Positions 54,902 to 63,686 of a stretch of 64,000 nucleotides of DNA are shown in pieces. Each line of letters begins with the position of its first letter. Position 1 is the stretch's first letter. The stretch spans positions 18,742 through 82,741 of the forward strand of contig NZ_FOES01000008.1 in NCBI RefSeq assembly GCF_900110685.1, read 5' to 3'. This DNA is from Piscibacillus halophilus. Its GTDB lineage: Bacteria > Bacillota > Bacilli > Bacillales > Alkalibacillaceae. Below the pieces are notes generated by a model, which did not search any database, was not told the DNA's origin, and worked only from the letters and a program-made list of their open reading frames with translations. The position numbers were made by a program, and so were the translations under genes.

Positions 54902-55808
54902 TGATTTAAAAGTCCATTTCCCTATTCGAGGTGGAATATTAAATAGGAAAATAGATTCAATTAAAGCTGTGGACGGTGTGAGTTTTGAAATTCAACCTGG
55001 TGAGACTTATGGTTTAGTCGGTGAATCAGGCTCTGGTAAGACCACAACTGGTAAAGCGGTAATGGGTCTGAATAAGATAACTGGTGGGGAAATATACTTT
55101 AAAGACGAATTATTAAACGCTGGTAAAAAAGTTAACATTCGAAAAGATATTCAAATGATTTTCCAAGATCCTTATTCTAGTTTGAATCCTAGAAAAAGAG
55201 TTTTAGATATTATTGCAGAGCCTCTACGAAACTATGAAAAGTTATCTAAAAAAGAAGAAAAGAAAAAGGTTCAAGAATTATTAGAGAAAGTGGGCCTATC
55301 ACCAGAAAGCATTTTAAAGTATCCTCACGAATTCTCGGGTGGTCAGCGCCAACGTATTGGGGTAGCAAGGGCAATCGCTCTTAAGCCTAAGCTGATTATT
55401 ATGGATGAGCCAGTGTCAGCACTAGATGTTTCCGTACAAGCTCAAGTTTTAAATTTCATGCAAGATTTACAAAAAGAATTAAATTTGACTTATTTATTTA
55501 TATCCCACGATTTAGGTGTAGTTAAACATATGTGTGATCGAATTGGAATTATGTATAACGGTCGCTATGTGGAAGAAGGAACAAAAGAAGAAATCTTTAA
55601 TGATCCTCAACATATTTACACTAAGAGACTAGTTGCAGCAATTCCAGATATTAATCCACAGAACCGTAAAGAAAACCTTGAATTCCGCGAAGAAGTGAAG
55701 AATGAGTTCTCAAACTCATTCAATAACTATTTCGACGAAGAAGGGTTAGCATATCAATTAAAACCAGTAACCGATACACATCGAGTAGCGTTACCAGAGA
55801 AAGGTTGA
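54882..55808 (+). CDS. Peptide ABC transporter ATPase (OppF/AppF type)
   Basis: The 308-residue ATPase has Walker A GESGSGKTT near residue 48, MIFQDPYSSLNP near 93, signature EFSGGQRQRIG near 149 and Walker B LIIMDEPVSALDVS near 170. ATG 54882 follows AAGGAGGA; in-frame starts upstream lie within the preceding gene. It pairs with the OppD-type ATPase to drive peptide import. The permease gene follows after 7 bases. Confidence 0.9.
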   Translation: MTLLKVDDLKVHFPIRGGILNRKIDSIKAVDGVSFEIQPGETYGLVGESGSGKTTTGKAVMGLNKITGGEIYFKDELLNAGKKVNIRKDIQMIFQDPYSSLNPRKRVLDIIAEPLRNYEKLSKKEEKKKVQELLEKVGLSPESILKYPHEFSGGQRQRIGVARAIALKPKLIIMDEPVSALDVSVQAQVLNFMQDLQKELNLTYLFISHDLGVVKHMCDRIGIMYNGRYVEEGTKEEIFNDPQHIYTKRLVAAIPDINPQNRKENLEFREEVKNEFSNSFNNYFDEEGLAYQLKPVTDTHRVALPEKG

Positions 55809-55815
55809 TCATGAA

Positions 55816-56778
55816 ATGTGGAAATTTATAGTTAGAAGGTTATTGATTACAACACCTCAAATCGTACTTTTAAGTGCTATTGTATTTATATTAGCGCAGT
55901 TAATGCCAGGAGACGCGCTTACTGGTTTAATAGATCCAACCGTTAAACAAGAAAGATTAGAAGAGTTGCGTGTCCAATTAGGTTTAGATAATCCATGGTA
56001 CATACAATACCGTGATTGGGTTGCAGGAATTGTGCAAGGCGATTTTGGTCGATCGTTTATATATAAAATGGATGTAACTGAATTAATTGGTCAAAGAATC
56101 GTCAACACTATTTGGTTATCTGTTGTATCTGTATTCTTTATATATGCCATAGGTTTACCATTAGGAATTATTAGTGGTCGTTACAATGACCGTTTAATTG
56201 ACCAATTAATTACTGGTTATACTTACATTGGTTTCGCGACACCAATCTTTATCTTTGGACTTATAGCAGTTTGGATCTTTGGATTTGTTCTAGGTTGGTT
56301 CCCAACAGGAGGTTCCGTAGCTCCTGGTTTGGATCCAGGTACACTAGAGTACTATTTAAGTAAAATACATCATGTTCTCTTACCAGCTTTATCTATTGCA
56401 TTAATCGGTACAGTAGGGACAGTGCAGTATTTACGGAGTGAAATTGTCGATACAAAACAACGTGATTTTATCATTACAGCACGAGCTAAGGGTGCGTCTG
56501 AGTCTCGTGTTTATAATCGCCATATTTTCCGAAATTCAATATTACCAATAGCAGCTTTCTTCGGGTATGAGATTGTGAACTTGATTAATGGGACAGTCTT
56601 AATCGAACAAATCTTTAGTTACCCAGGGATGGGGAATCTATTCTTAGAGTCTATTGTAAGAAGAGACACGACTGTTGCTATAACACTAGTATTAATTTCT
56701 GGTATTGGCGCTATACTTGGTGCATTATTATCGGACATTATTTTAAGTATGGTAGATCCACGTATTCGTATTAAATAA
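55816..56778 (+). CDS. Peptide ABC transporter permease (OppB/AppB type)
   Basis: The 320-residue permease has six predicted membrane segments, the N-terminal FIVRRLLITTPQIVLLSAIV typical of OppB/DppB, and the EAA loop TARAKGASESRVYNRHIFRN near residue 219, which contacts the ATPases. The conserved NGTVLIEQIFSYPGMGNLF near 258 is also standard. It is co-transcribed with both ATPase genes. Confidence 0.92.
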   Translation: MWKFIVRRLLITTPQIVLLSAIVFILAQLMPGDALTGLIDPTVKQERLEELRVQLGLDNPWYIQYRDWVAGIVQGDFGRSFIYKMDVTELIGQRIVNTIWLSVVSVFFIYAIGLPLGIISGRYNDRLIDQLITGYTYIGFATPIFIFGLIAVWIFGFVLGWFPTGGSVAPGLDPGTLEYYLSKIHHVLLPALSIALIGTVGTVQYLRSEIVDTKQRDFIITARAKGASESRVYNRHIFRNSILPIAAFFGYEIVNLINGTVLIEQIFSYPGMGNLFLESIVRRDTTVAITLVLISGIGAILGALLSDIILSMVDPRIRIK

Positions 56779-56805
56779 TTATAGGCATCAATGGGGGTGA
56801 GCATA

Positions 56806-57738
56806 GTGTCACGTGAACAAACACAAACGGAAATTGAAAAAAACAATGAACAAGAAAATAAAGATGTTGATAGTCAAAAGAGTTCTTCAGGATTAGTAAT
56901 TTTCTGGAAAGAACTTCTTAACGATAAATTGGCTCTTGTATCACTCATCTTTTTCACATTAGTCACTTTATTTGTTTTTGGTGTCTCGTTAATTCTTGAC
57001 CAAGATCAAGTAGTTAGAGTTGATTTATTTGCTATATATGAACCGCCTTCTAGTGAATTTTGGTTAGGAACTGATTATGGTGGAAGAGATGTTTTTGGTC
57101 AGTTGATTATTGGAACACGTAACTCGCTGTCAATAGGATTCTTAGTAACACTTATATCAGGTGTTATTGGCGTCGTATTTGGTGTTGTATCGGGTTATTT
57201 TGGGGGCCATGTAGATAATTTCTTAATGAGGATAGTAGATTTCTTTATGGTACTACCATTCTTCATGTTAGTTATTGTTTTTGTCTCTGTAGCTCCGGAT
57301 TATAACGTGTGGACATTTTCATTAATAATGGCAGCATTTTTATGGATGGGAATTGCCAGGTTAATTAGATCAAAGGCCCTTCAAGAAAAGGAACTTGATT
57401 ATGCTCAAGCGTCAAGAACTTTAGGTTCATCACATTTTAGTATTATTTTTAAACAAGTCTTACCAAACATTACATCACTAGTTGTCGTAACCATGACATT
57501 GAATTTAGCTGCTAATATTGGAATTGAATCAGGCTTATCGTTTTTAGGGTTTGGTTTTCCTGAAGATACTCCAAGTTTGGGTACATTATTAAGCTATACT
57601 ACTAACCCAACAACTTTGGAAGAGCGTTGGTGGATATGGCTTCCTGCAGCAATACTCATTTTACTACTAATGCTTGCAGTGAGAAACGTTGGCGAAGCAT
57701 TAAAACGTGCTGCTGATGCGCGTCAAAGACGAGCATAA
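56806..57738 (+). CDS. Peptide ABC transporter permease (OppC/AppC type)
   Basis: The 310-residue permease has an extended polar N-terminus (residues 1-35, rich in Glu, Gln and Asn) before FWKELLNDKLALVSLIFF, then GTDYGGRDVFGQLIIGTRNS near 85, and the EAA loop LDYAQASRTLGSSHFSIIFK near residue 197. I choose GTG 56806, behind GGGGGTGAG; the in-frame ATG 56791 contains that site. It follows the OppB-type gene by 27 bases. Confidence 0.9.
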   Translation: MSREQTQTEIEKNNEQENKDVDSQKSSSGLVIFWKELLNDKLALVSLIFFTLVTLFVFGVSLILDQDQVVRVDLFAIYEPPSSEFWLGTDYGGRDVFGQLIIGTRNSLSIGFLVTLISGVIGVVFGVVSGYFGGHVDNFLMRIVDFFMVLPFFMLVIVFVSVAPDYNVWTFSLIMAAFLWMGIARLIRSKALQEKELDYAQASRTLGSSHFSIIFKQVLPNITSLVVVTMTLNLAANIGIESGLSFLGFGFPEDTPSLGTLLSYTTNPTTLEERWWIWLPAAILILLLMLAVRNVGEALKRAADARQRRA

Positions 57739-57831
57739 TTTTAATTAGTTACCTTCACTGTATTAATACAGTGTTGAGTATAAATTTTTAATCAGTCAAT
57801 CGACTGAACAAACATAGGGGGAGGTAATAAA

Positions 57832-59685
57832 ATGAGCAAATCTTTATTAGGCAAGTTTCTATTTGTCTTAATGCTCGCTTTTGTCCTTCTAATCGCTGCT
57901 TGTAGCGATGGAAGTGACGATGATTCATCTTCTGATGAAGAAGGCAATGAAGAATCTTCAGAAAATGAAGGTGAAGATGAGGAAGAAGAGGAAGCTAGTG
58001 GTGAAGGAGATCAACTTTATAGTATTGAAGATTTTTCACCTACTACTGCAAATTCCGGAGAGCCGATTGAAGGTGGCGAATTAACATATGGTCTAGTTAC
58101 TGATACGGCATTTGAAGGAACATTGAACTGGGCTTTCTACTCTGGAACTTACGACGCAGAAATTTTAAATTGGTTTGATGAATCATTACTTGGTTATAGT
58201 AACGAATACCGAATTAATGATGAAGGAGCTGCAACTTACGAGGTAGATGAAGAAAACAGCTCTATCACGTTCACAATTAAAGATGGTGTCAAATGGCACG
58301 ACGGTGAACCAGTAACGGCTGAGGACTGGGCTTTCGCTTATGAAACAATCTTGCACCCTGATTACGATGGTGTGCGTGGAACATCAGCTGGCTTTACTCG
58401 TTTGCTTGGTTATGAAGAGTATGTATCAGGTGAAGCTGATGAGATTGAAGGTATTGAAATCGTAGATGATCAAACGATTACATTCCACTATGATCGTTTA
58501 ACTCCATCATTATTAACTGGTGGTATCTGGGGTTATCCATTAGCGAAGCACATTTTTGAAGATATTCCTGTTGCTGAAATGTCTTCATCTCCAGAAGTGC
58601 GTGAGGAACCTATTGGTTTTGGTCCTTTTAAAGTGGAAAGTGTTACTCCTGGTGAATCTGTAACACTATCTAAGTTTGAGGATTACTGGAGAGGTGAACC
58701 AAATTTAGATAAAGTAACCATTAAAACCATTAACCCAAGTACAGCAGCTAATGCTGTCGAAACAGGTGAAGTTGATTTAGTCGATAGCTTCCCAGCCGAT
58801 CAGTATGCAGACAATGCTGATTTAGAAGGCGTTGATTGGTTAGGCATGATTGACCAAGCGTACACTTACATTGGTTTCAAACTAGGTGACTGGGATGCTG
58901 AAGCTGGTAAAGTTAACTACAAGCCAGAGGAAATGAAAATGGGTGACGTAGATTTACGTCGTGCTATGTGGTATGCTGTTGACAACTCAGAAGTTGGTGA
59001 GCAGTTCTACGATGGCTTACGTTGGAACGGTACAACTCTAATTCCACCTTCTCACCCAGAATACCATGACGATAGTATTGAAACACCAACGTTTGATCCA
59101 GACAAAGCAAATCAAATCCTAGATGATGCTGGATACGAAGATGTTGATGGTGACGGTTTCCGTGAAGATCCAGATGGAGAAGAACTAGTCATTAACTTTG
59201 CGACTATGTCTGGTGGAGACGTAGCTCAGCCATTAGCTAACTATTACATGCAAAGCTGGGAGCGCGTTGGCTTAAATGTTGAACTAGTTGACGGTCGTCT
59301 ACTTGAATTTAACAGCTTTTATGATCGTGTAGGTCAAAGAGGTGAAGACGATCCTGAAATTGATATCTATCAGGGTGCATGGAGCGTTGGTTATGACGTA
59401 GACCCAACTGGTTTATATGGCAAAGAAGCACTATTTAACTTCCCGCGTTATGAAAGTGAGAAGAATGATGAATTATTAGCTGAAGGTGTTTCTGAAGAAG
59501 CATTTGATACAGAATATCGTAAAGAAGTATATAGTGAATGGCAAGAATTTATGGTAGAGGAAATTCCAGTATTCCCTACTTTATATCGTTCGATTGTAGT
59601 CCCTGCAAACGAACGTGTTGTTAACTGGGATATTACAGTTGAAGGAACAAACACTAGATATTCCGAAGTTGGTGTAACTGAATAA
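57832..59685 (+). CDS. Peptide-binding lipoprotein of the ABC transporter (OppA/AppA type)
   Basis: The 617-residue lipoprotein has lipobox LIAAC (cysteine near residue 24), then about 40 residues of Ser/Asp/Glu-rich acidic linker, then the SBP_bac_5 domain, with FTIKDGVKWHDGEPVTAEDW near residue 150. The C-terminal half keeps the family WYAVDNSEVGEQFYDG near 380. It delivers peptides to the OppB/C-type permeases. AGGGGGAGG precedes the ATG. It is the last gene of the operon and would be the most abundant protein. The acidic linker fits a saline habitat. Confidence 0.92.
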   Translation: MSKSLLGKFLFVLMLAFVLLIAACSDGSDDDSSSDEEGNEESSENEGEDEEEEEASGEGDQLYSIEDFSPTTANSGEPIEGGELTYGLVTDTAFEGTLNWAFYSGTYDAEILNWFDESLLGYSNEYRINDEGAATYEVDEENSSITFTIKDGVKWHDGEPVTAEDWAFAYETILHPDYDGVRGTSAGFTRLLGYEEYVSGEADEIEGIEIVDDQTITFHYDRLTPSLLTGGIWGYPLAKHIFEDIPVAEMSSSPEVREEPIGFGPFKVESVTPGESVTLSKFEDYWRGEPNLDKVTIKTINPSTAANAVETGEVDLVDSFPADQYADNADLEGVDWLGMIDQAYTYIGFKLGDWDAEAGKVNYKPEEMKMGDVDLRRAMWYAVDNSEVGEQFYDGLRWNGTTLIPPSHPEYHDDSIETPTFDPDKANQILDDAGYEDVDGDGFREDPDGEELVINFATMSGGDVAQPLANYYMQSWERVGLNVELVDGRLLEFNSFYDRVGQRGEDDPEIDIYQGAWSVGYDVDPTGLYGKEALFNFPRYESEKNDELLAEGVSEEAFDTEYRKEVYSEWQEFMVEEIPVFPTLYRSIVVPANERVVNWDITVEGTNTRYSEVGVTE

Positions 59686-59695
59686 TTTTATACTA

Positions 59696-59736
59696 AATAG
59701 ACTCAAGGGTACCATAACCCTTGAGTCTATTTTTGG
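59696..59736 (+). terminator. Rho-independent terminator of the peptide transporter operon
   Basis: A perfect 15-bp stem (59696-59710 with 59717-59731) is followed by TTTGG. Confidence 0.9.
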
Positions 59737-59739
59737 TTA

Positions 59740-59773
59740 TTAACTTACTTTTTGTAAGTTAATTTGATATAAT
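59740..59773 (+). promoter_or_regulatory. Promoter with 9-bp inverted-repeat operator before the dioxygenase gene
   Basis: TTAACTTAC (59740-59748) and GTAAGTTAA (59754-59762) form a perfect inverted repeat with a five-T centre. It covers the probable -35 (TTACTT, 59745-59750), 17 bp before TATAAT (59768-59773). The layout suits a repressor of the MarR/DUF24 type, such as those controlling catDE in B. subtilis, but the regulator is not identified here. Confidence 0.68.
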
Positions 59774-59803
59774 AGTTATAGAAAAACGAAAGAGAGTGAT
59801 GAT

Positions 59804-60634
59804 ATGTCTTTTCATAAGTTGCCGACAAAACATATTGATCAATTATCATTAAATGTAAGTAACCTTGATCAATCAATCACATTTTATAGAGAGATGCTAG
59901 GTATGAAGCTGTTAGAGCAATCGGAACGGCAAGCAGTATTTACGTTTGATGGGAAAAACCCAATTTTGACAATTGAACAACCAAATGATGTAAAACCCCT
60001 GGATCGTCGTAAAACGGGTTTATTTCACGTTGCCTATTTAGTTCCAACTAGAGCTGATTTAGCCAACGTTGTTTATCATTTTTGGAGAAATCAGCTTCCT
60101 GTGCAAGGAGCATCCGACCATCGCGTATCGGAAGCGCTTTATTTGGCTGACCCTGATGGAAACGGAATTGAAATTTATCGAGACCGTGACCCTGAAGAGT
60201 GGAAATGGCAAGGAAATGAAGTGGTCATGGACACGATTCCATTAGACATCCAAGGTTTATTAAAAGAGCGTACTGAAGAAGGTTGGGATGGTTTTACGAG
60301 TGATTCAATGATAGGACATATCCACTTACAAGTCGATGACTTAAAGGACGTTCAACCATTCTATGAAAAACTGGGATTTGATGTTGTAGCTAAGTATGGT
60401 CCTCAAGCATTATTTATGTCCGATAACCGATATCATCATCACATCGGCTTAAACGTGTGGAATAGTCGTGGTGGTACGAAAAGAGATGATCATGAGGTCG
60501 GTCTTAACTGGTATTCGATAAAAATGACAGAGGGAGACCGTCATCATGTCAAAGAGTCGTTTGGTGAGCAGGTTCAAGATACAGAAGCAGGTTACTTTTT
60601 AGAAGACCCAGCAGGAATAACGATAAGAATTTAA
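59804..60634 (+). CDS. VOC family ring-cleavage dioxygenase, CatE-like
   Basis: The 276-residue protein has two vicinal-oxygen-chelate modules (about 8-125 and 165-276). Likely metal ligands are H10 in KHIDQLSLNVSNL, the histidine in GHIHLQVDDL near residue 171, and the HHHIGLNVWNSRGG cluster near residue 212. E136 in GNGIEIYRDR resembles the terminal ligand of the first module. It resembles B. subtilis CatE (YfiE), a catechol 2,3-dioxygenase induced by thiol-reactive compounds. A strong inverted repeat overlaps its promoter. The exact substrate is uncertain. Confidence 0.82.
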   Translation: MSFHKLPTKHIDQLSLNVSNLDQSITFYREMLGMKLLEQSERQAVFTFDGKNPILTIEQPNDVKPLDRRKTGLFHVAYLVPTRADLANVVYHFWRNQLPVQGASDHRVSEALYLADPDGNGIEIYRDRDPEEWKWQGNEVVMDTIPLDIQGLLKERTEEGWDGFTSDSMIGHIHLQVDDLKDVQPFYEKLGFDVVAKYGPQALFMSDNRYHHHIGLNVWNSRGGTKRDDHEVGLNWYSIKMTEGDRHHVKESFGEQVQDTEAGYFLEDPAGITIRI

Positions 60635-60636
60635 CT

Positions 60637-60667
60637 AAATGAGCTTAGGAAGATCCTAAGCTCATTT
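60637..60667. terminator. Bidirectional terminator
   Basis: AAATGAGCTTAGGA (60637-60650) and TCCTAAGCTCATTT (60654-60667) form a perfect 14-bp stem between two convergent genes. Confidence 0.9.
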
Positions 60668-61126
60668 ATTATAATCCCATAAAATACTCCATTCCCCTTG
60701 TACCTCGGCAGTATATACATCTTGTACGATCGTAAAATTTCCATATTTACCTTTGTAAGTCTTGTAAACTTTAAATAGGAAGGCTCGATCTATAGGTTCA
60801 ACTCCACTTTCCATAGACCAATCTTGAACTTCAGTTGGATCACTAATGGTATATGTATAAGTATCAACACCGAAATGATTCATGAAGACATGAGGGCGAT
60901 CTTGTAAATAATGACTCTTCTCAAATTTTTGTTGCATTTGAGGATGAAACATCTCCCATGATTCAGAAAACGTTCCTTTCTGTTCTAGTTTATAAAATTG
61001 ATGAACGGCTTCAGCTGCCTGCTCCTCAGAAGATTTTGTGAAGCTTAGAAAACTAATAAATAATAAAATGATAATACCGACAAACAAAACCAGCACCATA
61101 ATCGCTTTACCATTGCCTTTCCTCAT
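60662..61126 (-). CDS. Unknown membrane-anchored protein, NTF2-like
   Basis: I do not recognise this 154-residue protein. Residues 8-30 form one membrane segment after RKGNGK, placing the rest outside the cell. The external part begins EEQAAEAVHQFYKLEQKGTF, a helix pattern often seen in NTF2-like or DUF4878-like lipoprotein domains, and ends in beta strands with GEWSILWDYNK. No cysteine lipobox is present. GAGGGGG precedes the ATG. It is divergent from the beta-oxidation operon. Confidence 0.7.
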   Translation of the reverse strand: MRKGNGKAIMVLVLFVGIIILLFISFLSFTKSSEEQAAEAVHQFYKLEQKGTFSESWEMFHPQMQQKFEKSHYLQDRPHVFMNHFGVDTYTYTISDPTEVQDWSMESGVEPIDRAFLFKVYKTYKGKYGNFTIVQDVYTAEVQGEWSILWDYNK

Positions 61127-61299
61127 GAAGAAGCCCCCTCTAGCAGTCCATACTCCATTTTATTAAAGTAGGTACAAGTTTATTAAAAAATATTGGACGA
61201 AATTCATTTAAAGGCGACATGTTGTCTTTAAAATCCTATAAAGTCGATATAACTACCTAAATATTAAATATCCTAATAAAATTCATAAAATTGTGTGAT

Positions 61300-61332
61300 T
61301 GAGCGAGCGTTCAGTCGGATTTATGTTATAAT
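61300..61332 (+). promoter_or_regulatory. FadR-like operator and promoter region of the thiolase operon
   Basis: TGAGCG-AG-CGTTCA (61300-61313) is an inverted repeat with one mismatch, similar in layout to the TGAATG-CT-CATTCA site before fadF. It lies just upstream of TATAAT (61327-61332); TTGAGC (61299-61304) with TATGTT (61322-61327) at 17 bp is an alternative promoter pair. In either case the palindrome overlaps the -35 region. Confidence 0.6.
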
Positions 61333-61370
61333 AATGTTAGCGTTTACAAAGAGAAGAAAAGGGAGGAATC

Positions 61371-62561
61371 ATGGTGTCAAAAACAGTGATTGTATCAGGT
61401 GCTAGAACACCTTTTGGTAAATTTGGTGGAGGGCTGGCCCCTTTAACGGCGGCTCAATTAGGAGGCATTGCGATCAAAGAAGCACTTAAGCGTGCATCTA
61501 TTGATGGGAAAGATGTGCAAGAAGTGATTATGGGGACGGTATTACAAGGTGGTCAAGGTCAGCTTCCGTCGCGTCAGGCGATGCGTTATGCGGATATTCC
61601 TTGGGAGACCAAAACTGAAACAATCAATAAAGTGTGTGCATCCGGTATGCGCAGTGTGGCACTTGGAGATATGATGATTCGATTAGGAGAGGAAGACACC
61701 ATTGTTGCTGGTGGAATGGAAAGTATGAGCAACGCACCATATTTCATGCCAAATGCTCGTTGGGGCATGCGCATGGGAGACCAAAAAGTTGTCGATATGA
61801 TGGTGTATGACGGATTAACTTGTTCCTTTGAAAATGTTCATATGGGATCATATGGAAACCGTACAGCAAACAAGTTCGAACTGTCACGAGAAGATCAAGA
61901 CAACTGGGCAGCTCAAAGTCATGAACGTGCACTTAAAGCGATTGAGGAAGGTAAATTAGCTGAGGAAATCGTGCCAGTTGAGGTCCCACAGCGTAAAGGC
62001 GACCCAGTTGTCGTTGACCAAGATGAAGCACCACGCCCGGGTACAACGCCTGAAAAATTAGCAAAGCTTCGCCCAGCGTTTGATAAAGACGGAACGATTA
62101 CAGCTGGGAACGCGCCAGGCGTGAACGATGGAGCTGCAGCCATGGTCTTAATGTCGGAAGAAAGAGCAAAGACTGAAGGTAAAGATCCATTAGCTTACGT
62201 CATTGGCCATGCCGAAGTGGCAGTTGAAGCAGGCCGATTCCCTGAGACACCAGGAATCGTGATTAATAAATTATTAGAGAAAACAGGTTACAACCTTGAT
62301 GATATTGATTTATTCGAAGTGAACGAAGCATTCGCAGCGGTATCACTTGCCAGTGGAAAGATTGCGGGATTAGATCCTGAAAAAGTAAATGTCAATGGTG
62401 GAGCGGTAGCACTCGGACATCCAATTGGAGCAAGTGGGGCTCGTATCACATTAACGTTAGCTTATGAACTTAAACGTCGCGGCGGTGGGTTAGGTATTGC
62501 CTCGATTTGCTCAGGCGGAGGTCAAGGCGACGCGTTATTAATCGAGGTACCGAAACAATAG
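61371..62561 (+). CDS. mmgA: Acetyl-CoA C-acyltransferase (thiolase)
   Basis: The 396-residue thiolase carries the acyl-accepting cysteine in [10 protein letters not shown] near residue 88, the histidine in [10 protein letters not shown] near residue 351 and the second cysteine in [11 protein letters not shown] near 381. It cleaves 3-ketoacyl-CoA or forms acetoacetyl-CoA. Length is normal. GGGAGG precedes ATG 61371; GTG 61374 is an equally spaced alternative that removes one residue. It is first in the operon mmgA-mmgB-acyl-CoA dehydrogenase, with a FadR-like palindrome upstream. The enzyme class is certain; the symbol follows Bacillus naming. Confidence 0.95.
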   Translation: MVSKTVIVSGARTPFGKFGGGLAPLTAAQLGGIAIKEALKRASIDGKDVQEVIMGTVLQGGQGQLPSRQAMRYADIPWETKTETINKVCASGMRSVALGDMMIRLGEEDTIVAGGMESMSNAPYFMPNARWGMRMGDQKVVDMMVYDGLTCSFENVHMGSYGNRTANKFELSREDQDNWAAQSHERALKAIEEGKLAEEIVPVEVPQRKGDPVVVDQDEAPRPGTTPEKLAKLRPAFDKDGTITAGNAPGVNDGAAAMVLMSEERAKTEGKDPLAYVIGHAEVAVEAGRFPETPGIVINKLLEKTGYNLDDIDLFEVNEAFAAVSLASGKIAGLDPEKVNVNGGAVALGHPIGASGARITLTLAYELKRRGGGLGIASICSGGGQGDALLIEVPKQ

Positions 62562-62596
62562 ATCAATAGATCAACAGATTGAAAGGAAGGGTATTC

Positions 62597-63448
62597 ATGA
62601 CAATCAAAAACATTATGGTCATTGGAGCTGGCCAAATGGGGTCAGGAATTGCACAAGTGTTTGCACAATCAGGTTTTGATGTAAAACTCAACGATCTATC
62701 AGAAGAAGCCTTACAGGAAGGCTTGGCTTCAATGGAGAAAATTTTATCTCGCAATGTAGAAAAAGGCCGTATGACGGAAGGAGAAAAAACAGCAACATTA
62801 GATAATATTACAACATCTACATCCTTAGATGATGCGAGCGATCGTGACTTAGTTATTGAAGCAGTTGTGGAAAACATGGACGTTAAAACACAAGTATTTC
62901 AAAAGTTAGATGAAGTGACACCTGAGCATGCGATTTTAGCAACCAATACATCGTCACTTCCCATTACCGACATCGCAGCAGTAACAAAACGTCCAGATCA
63001 AGTGATTGGAATGCACTTCATGAATCCAGTTCCTGTGATGAAACTAGTTGAAGTGATTCGTGCGATTCAAACATCAGATGAGACCTATCAAACCATCGAG
63101 GAGACAGCAAAAGCGTTGGGTAAAATGCCAGTTGAGGTTAATGACTACCCAGGATTTGTTTCCAATCGTGTTTTAATGCCAATGATTAACGAAGCGATTT
63201 ATACCGTATATGAAGGTGTTGCTGAGCCTGAAGCAGTTGATGAAGTAATGAAGCTCGGGATGAATCATCCAATGGGTCCATTAACGTTAGCTGATTTTAT
63301 TGGACTTGATACGTGCTTATACATTATGGAAGTTCTATATGAAGGGTTTGGTGATAGCAAATATCGACCATGTCCATTATTGAAAAAGTATGTGAGTGCC
63401 GGTTGGTTAGGTAAAAAATCAGGCCGCGGTTTTTACGTGTACGAGTAG
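62597..63448 (+). CDS. mmgB: 3-hydroxybutyryl-CoA dehydrogenase
   Basis: The 283-residue NAD(P)-dependent enzyme oxidises 3-hydroxyacyl-CoA. The Rossmann motif [14 protein letters not shown] lies near residue 10. [12 protein letters not shown] near 118, [16 protein letters not shown] near 138 (catalytic histidine) and [16 protein letters not shown] near 228 are standard. ATG 62597 follows GAAAGGAAGG; the frame extends 18 bases upstream through that site. It follows the thiolase gene by 35 bases. The call is secure. Confidence 0.95.
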   Translation: MTIKNIMVIGAGQMGSGIAQVFAQSGFDVKLNDLSEEALQEGLASMEKILSRNVEKGRMTEGEKTATLDNITTSTSLDDASDRDLVIEAVVENMDVKTQVFQKLDEVTPEHAILATNTSSLPITDIAAVTKRPDQVIGMHFMNPVPVMKLVEVIRAIQTSDETYQTIEETAKALGKMPVEVNDYPGFVSNRVLMPMINEAIYTVYEGVAEPEAVDEVMKLGMNHPMGPLTLADFIGLDTCLYIMEVLYEGFGDSKYRPCPLLKKYVSAGWLGKKSGRGFYVYE

Positions 63449-63460
63449 GAGGGCAACAAG

Positions 63461-63686
63461 ATGAATTTAAACTTCACGGATGAACAGAACATGATGCGTA
63501 AAATGGTTCGCGATTTTGCTCAACAAGAAGTAGCACCAGCTGTTGAGCGTATGGAAGCTGAGGATCGATTTCCCGTTGAGTTAATTGAAAAAATGGGAGA
63601 GCTCGGAATTTTAGGGATTCCTATTCCTGAAGAGCATGGCGGTGCAGGAATGGATTATGTTTCTTACATAATCGCCATCCATGAAT
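63461..63686 (+). CDS. Acyl-CoA dehydrogenase, 5' exon, interrupted by a group II intron
   Basis: About 75 codons of the N-terminal alpha domain of an acyl-CoA dehydrogenase are present: NFTDEQNMMRKMVRDFAQQE at the start, LGILGIPIPEEHGGAGMDY near residue 48 and SYIIAIHE at the end. The next expected residues (typically LSKVSA...) are missing because intron sequence begins at 63687. The frame runs on into the intron and stops at 63754. The intron is in the sense orientation, so splicing would restore the message; the 3' exon lies beyond the window. GGAGGGC precedes the ATG, 12 bases after mmgB. Confidence 0.88.
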
